Positions 1-9,996 are shown, numbered from the stretch's first letter. The stretch is 30,425 nt of DNA from Actinomycetes bacterium (GCA_024227975.1 JAAETV010000306.1:1-30425); one strand, 5' to 3'. The notes: generated from the sequence alone by a model not told the origin. Numbers and translations: made by a program.

Positions 1-161
1 GTGACGATACGGATGTGGTCCTCCCCGTTGGCGCCGATCAGTAGAAACGATGTTCTTCTCGAGAGCACAACCTTGCGTGCGGCGACGCGGTCCGATGCGA
101 TCAGAACAAAGAGGAGGACACAGGCCGCACCGATCGCGGCCAGGTAGGGGAGAAGACTCAT
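1..161 (-). CDS. Partial small membrane protein running off the left edge
   Basis: Fifty-three codons are visible on the minus strand, from an ATG at 161 to the edge with no stop. The N-terminus is hydrophobic (SLLPYLAAIGAACVLLFVL, about residues 2-20), consistent with one membrane helix or signal anchor, followed by a basic stretch (RVAARKVVLSRR). Third codon positions in this frame are roughly 70% G/C, more coding-like than the overlapping frame. An in-frame TAG lies about 10 codons upstream of the ATG, so the start is bounded. I do not recognise the family. It abuts a possible transposase relic, so it could also be debris. Confidence 0.35.
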   Translation of the reverse strand, partial: MSLLPYLAAIGAACVLLFVLIASDRVAARKVVLSRRTSFLLIGANGEDHIRIV

Positions 162-475
162 CACGATCGTCCTGCGCCGCCAACGGTGTGACTATGAGCC
201 GTTCGTCCTCGATCCGCATGTTGGTGCCGTCTTCGAGCGCTCCGTCAAGCGACGCGAGATGGCTGTTCAACTGGCCGTTGAGCCGGTTGATCGCGGCGAC
301 CGGATCGAGACTGAAGCCGGCCTCAGCGGTGTGATCGGGCTGGTGCTTTTGCCATTGCAGATCATCGATCAGATGGTTGGCTAGATCCTGACAACGGCGG
401 CCGTTTTCGGTCCAGATGTTGGCACCGCGTAGCCGGCGCGAACCGGCGGACCTTGCGATGTTGCTGTGTCACCAA
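162..475 (-). pseudogene. Probable Tn3-family transposase relic
   Basis: One minus-strand frame reads without stops for about 100 codons. It includes GANIWTENGRRCQDL, then DPVAAINRLNGQLNSHLASL and RIEDERLIVTPLAAQD. The order (a 'GA-x-x-W/Y' block, an 'L..LN..L...L..AL' helix, then 'R(I/V)-x-x-x-RL-(V/I)-(V/S)-(T/S)PL') resembles the central region of Tn3-family transposases before the DDE catalytic core. I see no start codon with a ribosome site, no catalytic domain and no terminal inverted repeats, and a stop closes the frame upstream. The identification rests on remembered family patterns and is tentative. Confidence 0.4.
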
Positions 476-767
476 GTCAAGATGGCCCAGCCCGGTTCGG
501 GTGTTGAACTCGCCACCTGGTGAAGGACCGAGACGGTGTCGACGGGAGTACGAGCTCGGGTTCGATGCAGGCTGGCATACCTGATGATCGGTTGCTTCAT
601 TGGCTTCGGAGGAGGTGGCTCGCTGCCGGGCGGAGGCGGACCGCCCAGTTGACTCGTTGAGGCACGGTTGTCGACGATGTGCCAGGTCTGGTCTTGCCTG
701 CCAGGCAAGTGGGGTTCGCAGCCCGGAGTAGGGCTAAAGAATCAGGCCTCGAATTGCCGATGAAGGG
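476..767. other. Intergenic stretch with one palindrome
   Basis: I find no convincing gene in this stretch. The minus-strand frames across it are Pro/Arg-rich and have no recognisable domains. It contains a perfect 17-nt palindrome at 693-709 with arms CTTGCCTG and CAGGCAAG. The subtilase starts immediately after it. Confidence 0.5.
693..709. promoter_or_regulatory. Perfect palindrome upstream of the subtilase gene
   Basis: CTTGCCTG and CAGGCAAG flank a single central C. The palindrome sits about 60 nt upstream of the presumed TTG start of the subtilase. It has no T-tract, so an operator-type site is as likely as a terminator. Nothing else identifies the binding protein. Confidence 0.35.
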
Positions 768-3700
768 TTGACCTCCTTCAACACCCAGGTCGACCAGCGA
801 GCGATTCGAGGAATTGTCATCAATCGGAACAGGGTTGCGACAGTCCCCCTTTTTACGCTGACGTTGGCAATAGCGAGCACTGGGTGCGGATCGACAGCCG
901 GACAGCAGGCCCAGAGCCAGCTTCCGCCCCCTCCTGAGGTGACCGAGATGACCCACTCAGTCCCCGCCCACCCTGACGATGGCCAGTACCGCTTCATCGT
1001 CACCCCCGCTGCCGACGGCTTGAGTGTCGACAGCAGTTCTCCAAGCGCCTCTGGCTCGGATGCTGCGACATCCTCGAGCTCCTCGGCTCCGGCTGGGGGT
1101 TGGTCCGTCAGCCCGGATCACCTCGATGAGGCCAATGACGCCACCCTGCTCTTTCAGGATGGCATCCCCGGGTTCATCGATTCCTCCGGCTCGTTCGTCG
1201 CCCTGACCGACGCCGAAGGGTCGGTGGACCCGGTTGAAGCTCCGGGCCTGGCTGCCGGCGACGGTGAGTCATTCGGCCACCCCCTGATCGATGCCCTGGC
1301 CGGTCACGACGACGTCACTAGTGTTGCCGCCATCGGGGACGGCAGCTTTGCCATTGTCACCACGTCCCCCGATGTGGTCGAGCACCCCGACCTGATGGTG
1401 ATGGACGACCTACCCCTTGGCTTCACCGAAGACACCTACGGCGGCTACCAGTGGCCGTTCGACAACACCGGCCACAACCTCGACTCCCTCGCCTCGCCTC
1501 CGCCCCAGATCGCCGACGCCGATGTTGATGGGGTCGAGGCGGCAACGCTCGCCACCGGCCTGGGTGTGGTGGTCGCCGTCGTCGACTCTGGTGTGGACTT
1601 CGGCCATCCTGACCTGGCCGGCAAGAGCTGGGTCAACACCGACGAAGACTGCACCAACGGGATCGACGACGACGCCAACGGCTACATCGACGACTGCCGA
1701 GGCTGGGACTTTGCCGCCGATGACAATGTGCCCTTCCTCCCCGGCCATCACAAGCACGGGACCCATGTGGCGGGAATCATCGCTGCCACTGCCGGCAACA
1801 ATGAAGGCATTGCCGGCCTGGCTCCAGATGTGCAGATCATGGATCTCAGCGTCTCCCCGACTGGCTCGATGACCACCTCGTCCATCGTTCGAGCCATCCG
1901 CTATGCCGTCGACAATGGTGCCGACATTGTGAACCTCTCCCTCGGGACCTCGCCCGGGGCTCCGATTGCGGCTGTCACCCCGATGATCGATGCCGTCCAC
2001 TACGCCGAAGCGGCCGGCGTGCTCCTCGTCATCGCCGCTGGCAATAATGGTGTCGACCTGTCGACGGCCCCCGTCTACCCGGCCAGTATCAATGCCACCA
2101 ATGTGTTGACCGTCGGGGCATCGAGCCCGGCCGAGACCAAGGCCAGCTTCTCCAACTACGGCACCGTCGTAGACGTATTCGCCCCCGGCGAGCTGATCTT
2201 GTCGACCATCCCCAACGGCGACTACTCCTTCATGAGCGGGACCAGCCAGGCCACCCCGATTACGGTCGCGGTCGCCGCCCTGGTCTTGGAGCAACGGCCA
2301 GATGCTGATCCCGTTGCCGTCATCAACCAGTTGGTCGGTACGGCCGACGAGCTCCCCGCCTACGCCAACTACGCTCCTTCCTCGACCCGACTCAATGCGG
2401 CCAGAGCAGTCGGCGCAGCCCCCGGGGCCGCCACCGACGGGGCACCTCCAGTCGTGGTGGTGGGAGGCCTGGCCGACGCTAGCTCTGAGGCCGTAGCGGC
2501 TGAGATCACCCTGAACGCCCCCGGTGGCCAGTACGAGCAGCCCTTCCACTGGGAGGCATCACTGGTATCGGTTCGACCCGACGGCATCTACGCCATTATC
2601 GGCCACCCGGTATCGATCGACGGGACGAGCGGGGCCACCAACGATCGGGGTGCGGTGACCCTGGGCCAAGAGCTGTCCATGGCGGCCAACCTCGTCACCA
2701 GCCTTCCCGATGGGACCTATGGGATAGTGGTGGAGGCCGTACCTCGGACCGATTCGACCGTACGCCTCGGTGATGCCTTCATCACAACCTTCGTCGTCGG
2801 CGATCCGGCCCCGCCGACCCCGACCGATCCTGGTAGCGGTACTCCGACCGACGACAACCCGGGCACCGGTACCCCCACCGATGAAACGACGACGACAACC
2901 GTCCCCAGCGGTGACCCGGTCACCCAGCCGACGTATCCGGAGCCGACCTACCCTGCTCCGACGTATCCGCAGCCCACATATCTGCCGCCGACGTATCCGG
3001 AGCCGACCTATCCTGCTCCGACGTATCCGCAGGTCACGTATCCTGCTCCGAACCATCCGGAGGTCACGTATCCTGCTCCGAACCATCCGGAGGTCACGTA
3101 TCCTGCTCCGACGTATCCGGAGCCCACCCCCGACCCAGAGTCTGATGATGGAGGCACGGATCCGGTGCCGTCACCCAGCCCAGCACCCGATCCTGACCCC
3201 AGTCCGACCTGGCCAGCTGAACCGGGCGACGTGGTAGACGAGGACTGGGCCATCACGTCCATCACTCCAAGCTGGGGCCTGACCAAGGCCGAGACCTTCG
3301 TCAGTATCGCTGGCAGCTTTCCCCAAGAGGCCTACGTCTGGTTCGGTGACTTGCCCGGGACCGTCTACTCCCAGAGCAGCTCCTGGATCGTGGTGCGGAC
3401 GCCGTGGGTCGAGCAGGCTGGCACCGTGGATCTGACCGTGCGGGCGCCGGGTGCCGGAACCGTCTTGACCGTTCCCGATGGGTTCACCTTCCTCGCCCCC
3501 GTCAGCCAGTGGCCGACCGAGCCCTCCGATCCTGGTGACGGTGACGGAGGTGGTGGCCCGCCAGCCCCGAGCCCCGATCCCAGTCCGACCACGACTGTTG
3601 CTCCTGGGGATCCCAGTCCGACCACGACCGCGGCCCCGGGGGATCCCACTTCGACCACGACCGCGGCCCCGGGGGACACAGCTCCGACCACGACTACCGG

Positions 3701-3914
3701 CCCTGGAGACACAACTCCGACCTCAGCCCTCGATCCGGGAACCGGTGACTCGGGCGGCCCAGTCACCCAACGTCAGGGTCGGGCCCTTCCGGCCGGTGAC
3801 CCGATCGATCTCGGCAATGGTCTCCAAGGTCGAGCCCTGCTAGGGCTAGCCGAGGTCGGTGGTGTCCCCGCTTGCACCAGTGACCCTTGCCGCACCCGCC
3901 GCATCCAACGCTAG
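768..3914 (+). CDS. Secreted subtilisin-like serine protease with repeat stalk and IPT/TIG domain
   Basis: This 1048-residue exported peptidase of the S8 (subtilase) family carries the full triad: Asp273 in VVDSGVD, His330 in HGTHVAG and Ser493 in SGTSQATP, with the oxyanion-type AAGNNG between them. The N-terminus has a basic segment, a hydrophobic core and a Cys in ASTGCGS. This suggests a signal peptide and possibly a lipobox, although the -3 residue is atypical. After the protease core come a beta-rich region (about 560-680), a Pro/Thr linker, a Tyr-Pro repeat stalk (about 720-787), an IPT/TIG immunoglobulin-like domain (about 826-910) and a Thr/Pro/Gly tail. The start is uncertain: TTG 768 is the only standard start before the signal peptide after an in-frame stop at 735, and its ribosome site is poor. 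The GTS-Q-ATP variant of the usual GTSMA motif occurs in some subtilases. Substrates cannot be read from the sequence. Confidence 0.9.
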   Translation: MTSFNTQVDQRAIRGIVINRNRVATVPLFTLTLAIASTGCGSTAGQQAQSQLPPPPEVTEMTHSVPAHPDDGQYRFIVTPAADGLSVDSSSPSASGSDAATSSSSSAPAGGWSVSPDHLDEANDATLLFQDGIPGFIDSSGSFVALTDAEGSVDPVEAPGLAAGDGESFGHPLIDALAGHDDVTSVAAIGDGSFAIVTTSPDVVEHPDLMVMDDLPLGFTEDTYGGYQWPFDNTGHNLDSLASPPPQIADADVDGVEAATLATGLGVVVAVVDSGVDFGHPDLAGKSWVNTDEDCTNGIDDDANGYIDDCRGWDFAADDNVPFLPGHHKHGTHVAGIIAATAGNNEGIAGLAPDVQIMDLSVSPTGSMTTSSIVRAIRYAVDNGADIVNLSLGTSPGAPIAAVTPMIDAVHYAEAAGVLLVIAAGNNGVDLSTAPVYPASINATNVLTVGASSPAETKASFSNYGTVVDVFAPGELILSTIPNGDYSFMSGTSQATPITVAVAALVLEQRPDADPVAVINQLVGTADELPAYANYAPSSTRLNAARAVGAAPGAATDGAPPVVVVGGLADASSEAVAAEITLNAPGGQYEQPFHWEASLVSVRPDGIYAIIGHPVSIDGTSGATNDRGAVTLGQELSMAANLVTSLPDGTYGIVVEAVPRTDSTVRLGDAFITTFVVGDPAPPTPTDPGSGTPTDDNPGTGTPTDETTTTTVPSGDPVTQPTYPEPTYPAPTYPQPTYLPPTYPEPTYPAPTYPQVTYPAPNHPEVTYPAPNHPEVTYPAPTYPEPTPDPESDDGGTDPVPSPSPAPDPDPSPTWPAEPGDVVDEDWAITSITPSWGLTKAETFVSIAGSFPQEAYVWFGDLPGTVYSQSSSWIVVRTPWVEQAGTVDLTVRAPGAGTVLTVPDGFTFLAPVSQWPTEPSDPGDGDGGGGPPAPSPDPSPTTTVAPGDPSPTTTAAPGDPTSTTTAAPGDTAPTTTTGPGDTTPTSALDPGTGDSGGPVTQRQGRALPAGDPIDLGNGLQGRALLGLAEVGGVPACTSDPCRTRRIQR
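2925..3128 (+). repeat. In-frame tandem repeats encoding a P-T-Y-P stalk
   Basis: The region encodes fourteen or so pentapeptide-like units of the form P-T-Y-P-x, some altered to V-T-Y-P or P-N-H-P. Two adjacent 30-nt copies (3031-3060 and 3061-3090) are identical, which indicates recent unit duplication. It forms a Tyr/Pro-rich linker between the protease region and the IPT/TIG domain. Confidence 0.9.
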
Positions 3915-3937
3915 GACCCAACTCGAAGGGGTACTGG

Positions 3938-5131
3938 CTAGGGGATGGCGCCGGCTTGCTTGAGCTGCTCTATCTCGTCCCACCCCTTGCCCAGTTCCAT
4001 CAACACGATTTCGGTATGTTGACCGAGCTCGGGAACCGGGTCGCGCACGACCCAATTTGTCGAGGAGAAGTCGACGGGGGACGCGACCATGTCAACCACT
4101 TCACCGTCGGGAAGAGGAGCAGGCACAAAACATCCGGCCGCCCTGGCCTGGGGGTCGTGACGCATATCGAGGGTGGTCTGGACCCGGGCCCACCACACAT
4201 CATGGGTGTCGAAGATCATGGCCCACTCCTCCCGGCTCCTGGTCGCCAGCACCTCGTCCATGGCCGCCACCAGCTCATGGCTGTTGTCTCGCCGGGCCTC
4301 GATGGTGGCGAAGCGCTCATCGTGCTCCCAAGTGGCCCGATCGAGGGCCCGAACTACCTGAGGCCAGTGGCGGTCGGCCTCCATCCCCAGCAACCACACC
4401 CACTTGTCATCACCACAGCGGTAGCCGTTGATGAGCGGGTTCGGGGGGCCCGACCGGGTCACCGGTTCGGTATCGATGTCGAGCCGGGCCGTCACGTTGT
4501 GGTCCCAACCGTGCATATAGGCCCCATTGCGCAACAGTGACGTCGACACCACCTGCCCCTCACCCGTCAGCTCCCGGCTATACAAGGCCGCCGCTACCCC
4601 ACCGGCCGCGGCAAGACCTGTCATGTGGTCACCCATCCCACCCCTGGGATAGGGGAGGTCACTGCCGGGTGGGGTCAGCGCCGCCCCTATTCCACCACGA
4701 GAGTAGAAGGCGCCGACGTCGTAGGCGGCCCGATCCCGCTCGTCTCCGTCCAGCCCATAGCCACTCACATGGGCGTAGACGAGACGGGGGTAGGCGGCAG
4801 TCAGCGATGCATGGTCGAGGCCAGCCCGCTCCAGCCCGGCTGAGCGGTAGTTGGTGAGGAACACGTCGGCCTCGGACAGGAGATCGTCGATCAGGGCTCG
4901 CCCCTCAGTGGTCGTGATATCGATGGCCACACTTCGCTTACCTCGGTTGTCGAGCTCGAAGGGAGGATTGACGCTTCCGGGGTAGAGCCAGGCCAGGCCC
5001 CGGAACGGGTCTCCGGCCAGGGGCTCGATCTTGATCACGTCGGCCCCCCAATCAGCCAGGACCCCGCCACAAGACGGTCCGGCGATCCACAGGCCGAGTT
5101 CAACTACTCGCACCCCTTCCATTGGTCCCAT
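3938..5131 (-). CDS. Class III (CaiB/BaiF-type) acyl-CoA transferase
   Basis: This 397-residue protein has the normal length for family III CoA-transferases, which move CoA between carboxylic acids through an aspartyl-CoA thioester and form interlocked dimers. It opens with GVRVVELGLWIAGPSCGGVL and WGADVIKIEP, typical of the family's N-terminal Rossmann region. It has NRGKRSVAID and the FLTNYR segment, and the expected catalytic aspartate is Asp168 in GGMGDHMTGLAAAGG. The ATG at 5131 is preceded by AGGAGG with a 9-nt spacer, so this start is well supported. Its 3' end converges on the subtilase gene with a 23-nt gap. The acyl substrate cannot be inferred, since formyl-, carnitine-, succinyl- and racemase-type members share these motifs. 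It is a single-gene unit divergent from purA. Confidence 0.9.
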   Translation of the reverse strand: MGPMEGVRVVELGLWIAGPSCGGVLADWGADVIKIEPLAGDPFRGLAWLYPGSVNPPFELDNRGKRSVAIDITTTEGRALIDDLLSEADVFLTNYRSAGLERAGLDHASLTAAYPRLVYAHVSGYGLDGDERDRAAYDVGAFYSRGGIGAALTPPGSDLPYPRGGMGDHMTGLAAAGGVAAALYSRELTGEGQVVSTSLLRNGAYMHGWDHNVTARLDIDTEPVTRSGPPNPLINGYRCGDDKWVWLLGMEADRHWPQVVRALDRATWEHDERFATIEARRDNSHELVAAMDEVLATRSREEWAMIFDTHDVWWARVQTTLDMRHDPQARAAGCFVPAPLPDGEVVDMVASPVDFSSTNWVVRDPVPELGQHTEIVLMELGKGWDEIEQLKQAGAIP

Positions 5132-5265
5132 CAGATCCGGCCTCCTGACTAGCCCTAATGGGCCTCACCGCCCCGACCAGGTTAAATCCATCGGTGGTGA
5201 GGGTCGAACTTGTCTGCTGGCCCGACGGAAGCCGCAGGTACCAGGACAGCCGCAGCTACCCTTGA

Positions 5266-6549
<1,284 letters not shown>

Positions 6550-6606
6550 ACGACGCCCGGCGTAGACAAACCTTGGGGCCCGGAGTGCGCCGAGATTGAG
6601 CAGGGG

Positions 6607-7785
6607 TCAGTCCTCGGGCGGCTTGCGGCGCTGGGGGAGCGAGGCCTTGGCCTCTCGAGCATCGGGAGCCATGCCTCGCAGGATCGGGGGGATCCAGTTT
6701 CCGGTGGCATCAGTGTCAGCCTTGCGGGCGATGGTGCCGCCCCCATCACCGTCCGTCGCCGCAGCAGAACCGCCGGGCGGTTGGTCTGTGTCGAACCGAT
6801 CGACGGCGTTTCGACCCTCGGAGCCAGCCGCGTCACCGACCTCAGCGGCGACCGGATCGGCGCTTGGCGGCGGTTCAGGCTCGACGTCCTCGGCCCGTCG
6901 CCGGTCTCCAGTCACCCGAACCTCGCCGATCATAGGCGCGGTAGCTTGCTGGGGGGCTCTGGTTTGGTCGCCTTCGGCTTGGTCGGCTTGGCGCCGGCGG
7001 GGCGTCGCGACTGGTGGCCTCGGCTTGCGAGCTGGCTTCTGCCCTTCGGACCCACGAACCGGGTCGGTTTCGCAGATCTCGGTCGACTTGGCAACGGGTG
7101 TCTCCACAAGCCCGGCCTTGCCGTTGGCCGTCTCAGGAACCGCGCCGGGACCAGGGCCTGCTCCGGAACCAGTTTCGGTCTCGGTGGTTGCCTGGCTTCC
7201 CCTCTGGTCTTGTTCAGTGCTCTGGCGGATCTCATTGAGCCTGGCGACGGCAGGGGTTGTGGGCTCCTCCGCCCCAGCCGGGGCTGTGCCCGCCGGTGGC
7301 CCGGGCAGATCTCCGGGGAGTCCAGCCGCCTCCTCAGCTCCCTCCGCTGACGTGATCGACGTCTCGGTCGATGAAGCCGCATCGCCCATCGGCTCCATCG
7401 GCTCCGAGGCCGTCTCTATCCCCGACTCGGTCGCCGGATCCAGTTTCTCGGCCGGATCGGTCGACTCGGGCTTGGTCTGGCCGTCGGACTCCGAGGTGGC
7501 AGCGGTGTCGGCCGAGGGTTCGGTGTCGAAGTACTCAAAGACTTTGGTTTCGCTGGTTGCGTTCTCCTTCAGGGCCTCCCGCCGCTTCTTGACACTGCGC
7601 TTGGAACCGCGACGCTCAGGTTGGGCCCCGGTTCGGACTCCTGAGGCGATCAGGGCACAGTCAGTGCAGACGGGATGTCGTCGTCCCTTCGGCCGTACCA
7701 GGCAGGCATGGCAGAACTCACCAAAGCAGCTGTCGCAGACGTCGACTGCCTGATCAAGAGGGTCAGTTTCGCATCGGCCGTTCAT
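6607..7785 (-). CDS. B-box-like zinc-finger protein with long disordered tail
   Basis: This 392-residue protein has a compact N-terminal Cys/His cluster: Cys5, Cys17, Cys20, Cys25, His26, Cys28, His37, Cys40 and Cys43. This pattern suggests one or two zinc sites of B-box or zinc-ribbon type. A basic segment (about residues 60-75) follows, then about 280 residues rich in Ala, Pro, Glu, Thr and Ser with no predicted fold, and a short C-terminal block (GNWIPPILRGM) that looks more ordered. I chose the ATG at 7785 because GGAAAG stands 5 nt upstream and it places the first Cys at residue 5. The gene lies between purA and purB on the opposite strand and is divergent from purB. Function is unknown. 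A zinc-dependent protein-protein scaffold is the most that can be inferred. Confidence 0.75.
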   Translation of the reverse strand: MNGRCETDPLDQAVDVCDSCFGEFCHACLVRPKGRRHPVCTDCALIASGVRTGAQPERRGSKRSVKKRREALKENATSETKVFEYFDTEPSADTAATSESDGQTKPESTDPAEKLDPATESGIETASEPMEPMGDAASSTETSITSAEGAEEAAGLPGDLPGPPAGTAPAGAEEPTTPAVARLNEIRQSTEQDQRGSQATTETETGSGAGPGPGAVPETANGKAGLVETPVAKSTEICETDPVRGSEGQKPARKPRPPVATPRRRQADQAEGDQTRAPQQATAPMIGEVRVTGDRRRAEDVEPEPPPSADPVAAEVGDAAGSEGRNAVDRFDTDQPPGGSAAATDGDGGGTIARKADTDATGNWIPPILRGMAPDAREAKASLPQRRKPPED

Positions 7786-7900
7786 GGTTTCTTTCCGGCA
7801 GAATGAAGAAGCAATTGATGCATCGTCCATTGCCGCGGCCTGCTTGAGAAATCAGGCCGGTTCGTTGTCGCCAACCATGACGGTGGAGGACCAGACGCTC

Positions 7901-9313
7901 ATGATCACCAACATTTTGGCCGAGCGGTACGCCAGCCCTGAGATGGCAGACCTCTTCGACGCCGTCAGCCGGGTTCGATTGGAGCGCCAGCTCTGGATCG
8001 CCGTCCTCGAAGCCCAAACCGAGCTTGGTCTCCCCCTCGACGAGGGAGTGCTTGACGACTACCGGGCCGCTGTCGACCAGATCGACCTCGACGCCATCGC
8101 CGTTCGCGAGGCTGAGACCCGCCACGACGTGAAAGCTCGCCTCGACGAGTTCAACGCCCTGGCCGGCCATCAGGAACTGCACAAGGGGCTGACCAGTCGC
8201 GATGTGACTGAAAACGTCGAGCAACTCGTCGTGTTCGAGGGGCTGGCCCTGGTCGAGCAACGCACGGTCGCCTTGTTGGCCCGGTTGGCTGACCTGGCGG
8301 CCCAGTATGCGTCCCTTGCCATCGTGGGTCGAACCCACAATGTCCCGGCTCAGCCAACAACGGTAGGGAAACGGTTCGCTCAGATTGGTGAAGAGCTACT
8401 AGGGGCCCACAAGCACCTCGAAGCGGTGCGAACGAACTTCGCTATCCGGGGTATCAAAGGCCCGGTTGGATCTCAGCAAGACCAGCTAGATCTGTTGGGA
8501 ACAGTCGACCGAGTGGCCGAGCTGGAACGGCGTGTGGCCGCCCATCTTGGTATCGACGACGTATGTGACAACGTTGGCCAGGTCTATCCAAGGTCTCGAG
8601 ACTTCTCAGTCATCTCAGTACTAGTTCAGTTGGGCTCGGCTCCGGCCAATCTGGCCTTGATGACTCGGTTGATGGCTGGTCAAGAGCTAGCAACGGAGGG
8701 CTTTCGTCCTGGTCAGGTTGGTTCCTCGGCCATGCCTCACAAAATGAATACGAGATCATGTGAGCGGATCAACGGGCTCTTCACCGTGCTTCGTGGTCAC
8801 CTCACGATGGCTTCGGGTTTGGCTGGAGACCAGTGGAACGAGGGAGATGTCTCGTGCTCCGTTGTTCGGCGCGTAGTGGTGCCGGATGCCTTCTTCGCCC
8901 TCGATGGCCTATATGAAACGACGTTCGCAGTAATCCGAGACTTCGGTGTCTTCCCTGGTGTTATCAAGGCTGAGCTCGATCGCTATCTTCCGTTCCTGGC
9001 CACGACAGCATTGCTGGTGCATGCCGTACGCAATGGGTTGGGCCGAGAAGAGGCCCACGAGCTCATCAAGGAACACGCCGTGACCGCCGCTCTTCGTCTG
9101 CGCCAAGGAGAAGGAGACGGGCGACAGCTCCTACAGCTGCTCAGTGACGACCAGCGCTTTCCTGGTGAACTAGCCCAATTGAGTGCTCTTGCGGATCAAG
9201 TAACCGCCACACTAGGGACGATCGATCGTCAGATCGGTGTCTTCTGTACCTCGGTCGAGAAGCTCACAGCGGGTCGGTCTGAGGCTGGCTATCAGGGCCG
9301 CGAAATCGTGTAG
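7901..9313 (+). CDS. purB: Adenylosuccinate lyase
   Basis: This 470-residue member of the fumarase/aspartase superfamily cleaves adenylosuccinate to AMP and SAICAR to AICAR, releasing fumarate. Seen in the sequence are LTSRDVTEN (about 98-105), GRTHNVPAQPTT with the likely catalytic His146, GPVGSQQDQ and the family signature GSSAMPHKMN (274-283), which carries the catalytic Ser loop. I chose ATG 7901 because GGAGGA lies 11 nt upstream and the following sequence matches the usual start. ATG 7877 has no ribosome site, and longer in-frame extensions overlap the divergent zinc-finger gene. From roughly 8340 onward codons become visibly more A/T-ended than in the first half, while the reading frame and motifs stay intact. 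Confidence 0.96.
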   Translation: MITNILAERYASPEMADLFDAVSRVRLERQLWIAVLEAQTELGLPLDEGVLDDYRAAVDQIDLDAIAVREAETRHDVKARLDEFNALAGHQELHKGLTSRDVTENVEQLVVFEGLALVEQRTVALLARLADLAAQYASLAIVGRTHNVPAQPTTVGKRFAQIGEELLGAHKHLEAVRTNFAIRGIKGPVGSQQDQLDLLGTVDRVAELERRVAAHLGIDDVCDNVGQVYPRSRDFSVISVLVQLGSAPANLALMTRLMAGQELATEGFRPGQVGSSAMPHKMNTRSCERINGLFTVLRGHLTMASGLAGDQWNEGDVSCSVVRRVVVPDAFFALDGLYETTFAVIRDFGVFPGVIKAELDRYLPFLATTALLVHAVRNGLGREEAHELIKEHAVTAALRLRQGEGDGRQLLQLLSDDQRFPGELAQLSALADQVTATLGTIDRQIGVFCTSVEKLTAGRSEAGYQGREIV

Positions 9314-9454
9314 TCCCAGCTCAGGCGCCGACAAACGATAGCGTCATCGAGGCCAACGTGGTGTCAGGCCTGGCCGGGCCAGCACGAGACTCTGGGAAGA
9401 GGGGTACTCAGGAGTCATACGGATAGGAGCAGGCGGAGGGTGCCGGCTTTGGTT

Positions 9455-9488
9455 TACCGGGTCGGTGCCCCTATTGGCGCACCTCCCT
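9455..9488 (+). repeat. Copy 1 of a 34-bp dispersed repeat with hairpin
   Basis: This 34-bp stretch recurs at 12129-12162 in the same orientation with a single T/C difference. Its core folds as GGTGCCCC, loop TATT, GGCGCACC, with one internal C-C mismatch, and the mismatch between copies falls in the loop. This copy lies between the purB stop and the convergent small gene, touching that gene's stop codon. A transcription terminator, a small-RNA segment or a mobile repeat are all possible. Confidence 0.8.
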
Positions 9489-9897
9489 AGGCTGCTCGGG
9501 TGATACCGGCCTTCTTCAAGGTCGCAGCCGGAACCCCAATCTGGCGGAATGCTGCGTAGGAAATGCCCTTCCGGGTGGCATACCCGCTGGCTACCCGGAC
9601 GAACTCTGACTCGAGATCACCGAGATCAACCCCTCGATCCATGTTGGCCAACTCGTCGGTGAGGTTGAGCCTTTCCTGGGTCAGTTGTAGTCGCTTCAGC
9701 GCGTCGGCTGACTCGAGTTCGGTGTCCATCCGTTCGAGCCGGAGGCTGATCGACTCCTTCGTACGCTTGCGGCCACGCTTGGGGCGGCTTGACTCAAGGG
9801 CCTCGAGGTAGGCACGCACCGAGCGGCCTTCGGCTCGGCCAACGGCCAGTGCCTCCTTGTGATCCTTACTCATTGGTGTTTTCTTGTCGGTTGGCAT
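9487..9897 (-). CDS. Conserved hypothetical basic/coiled-coil protein
   Basis: This 136-residue protein starts MPTDKKTPMSKDHKEAL. It has a strongly basic segment (SRPKRGRKRTKES), a predicted helical middle rich in Leu/Glu/Arg (about 50-95), and a C-terminal part GISYAAFRQIGVPAATLKKAGI that reads like a small helix-turn-helix. I recall similar small proteins in other actinobacteria but cannot name a function. ATG 9897 is preferred; an in-frame GTG at 9915 would add six residues, and neither has a perfect ribosome site. It lies downstream of the tRNA cluster on the same strand, separated by the terminator at 9965-9996. DNA or RNA binding is only a guess from the charge pattern. Confidence 0.7.
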   Translation of the reverse strand: MPTDKKTPMSKDHKEALAVGRAEGRSVRAYLEALESSRPKRGRKRTKESISLRLERMDTELESADALKRLQLTQERLNLTDELANMDRGVDLGDLESEFVRVASGYATRKGISYAAFRQIGVPAATLKKAGITRAA

Positions 9898-9964
9898 AAA
9901 CCCTATTTCTTTCACCTAGCTGTCGGGGACCAATACTACTAAACGGCGGGGCTCAATAACAATT

Positions 9965-9996
9965 GAGGCCCGAGTCATGAAGATGACTCGGGCCTC
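9965..9996 (-). terminator. Perfect 14-bp hairpin terminator of the tRNA cluster
   Basis: Arms GAGGCCCGAGTCAT and ATGACTCGGGCCTC are perfectly complementary around a GAAG tetraloop in the + reading. On the minus strand it follows tRNA-Phe by about 25 nt and is followed by an A/T-rich run (AATTGTTATTG), the expected form for an intrinsic terminator of the tRNA transcript. It also insulates the small hypothetical gene downstream. Confidence 0.85.

Noticed and set aside
1410..2549. A 379-codon minus-strand frame inside the subtilase
   Set aside because: It is an antisense shadow of a GC-rich gene; the subtilase triad and motifs are on the plus strand.
6596..7753. A long plus-strand open frame opposite the zinc-finger gene
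   Set aside because: It is Ser/Pro/Gly-rich with no domain, whereas the minus strand has a ribosome site, a Cys/His cluster and coding-like composition.
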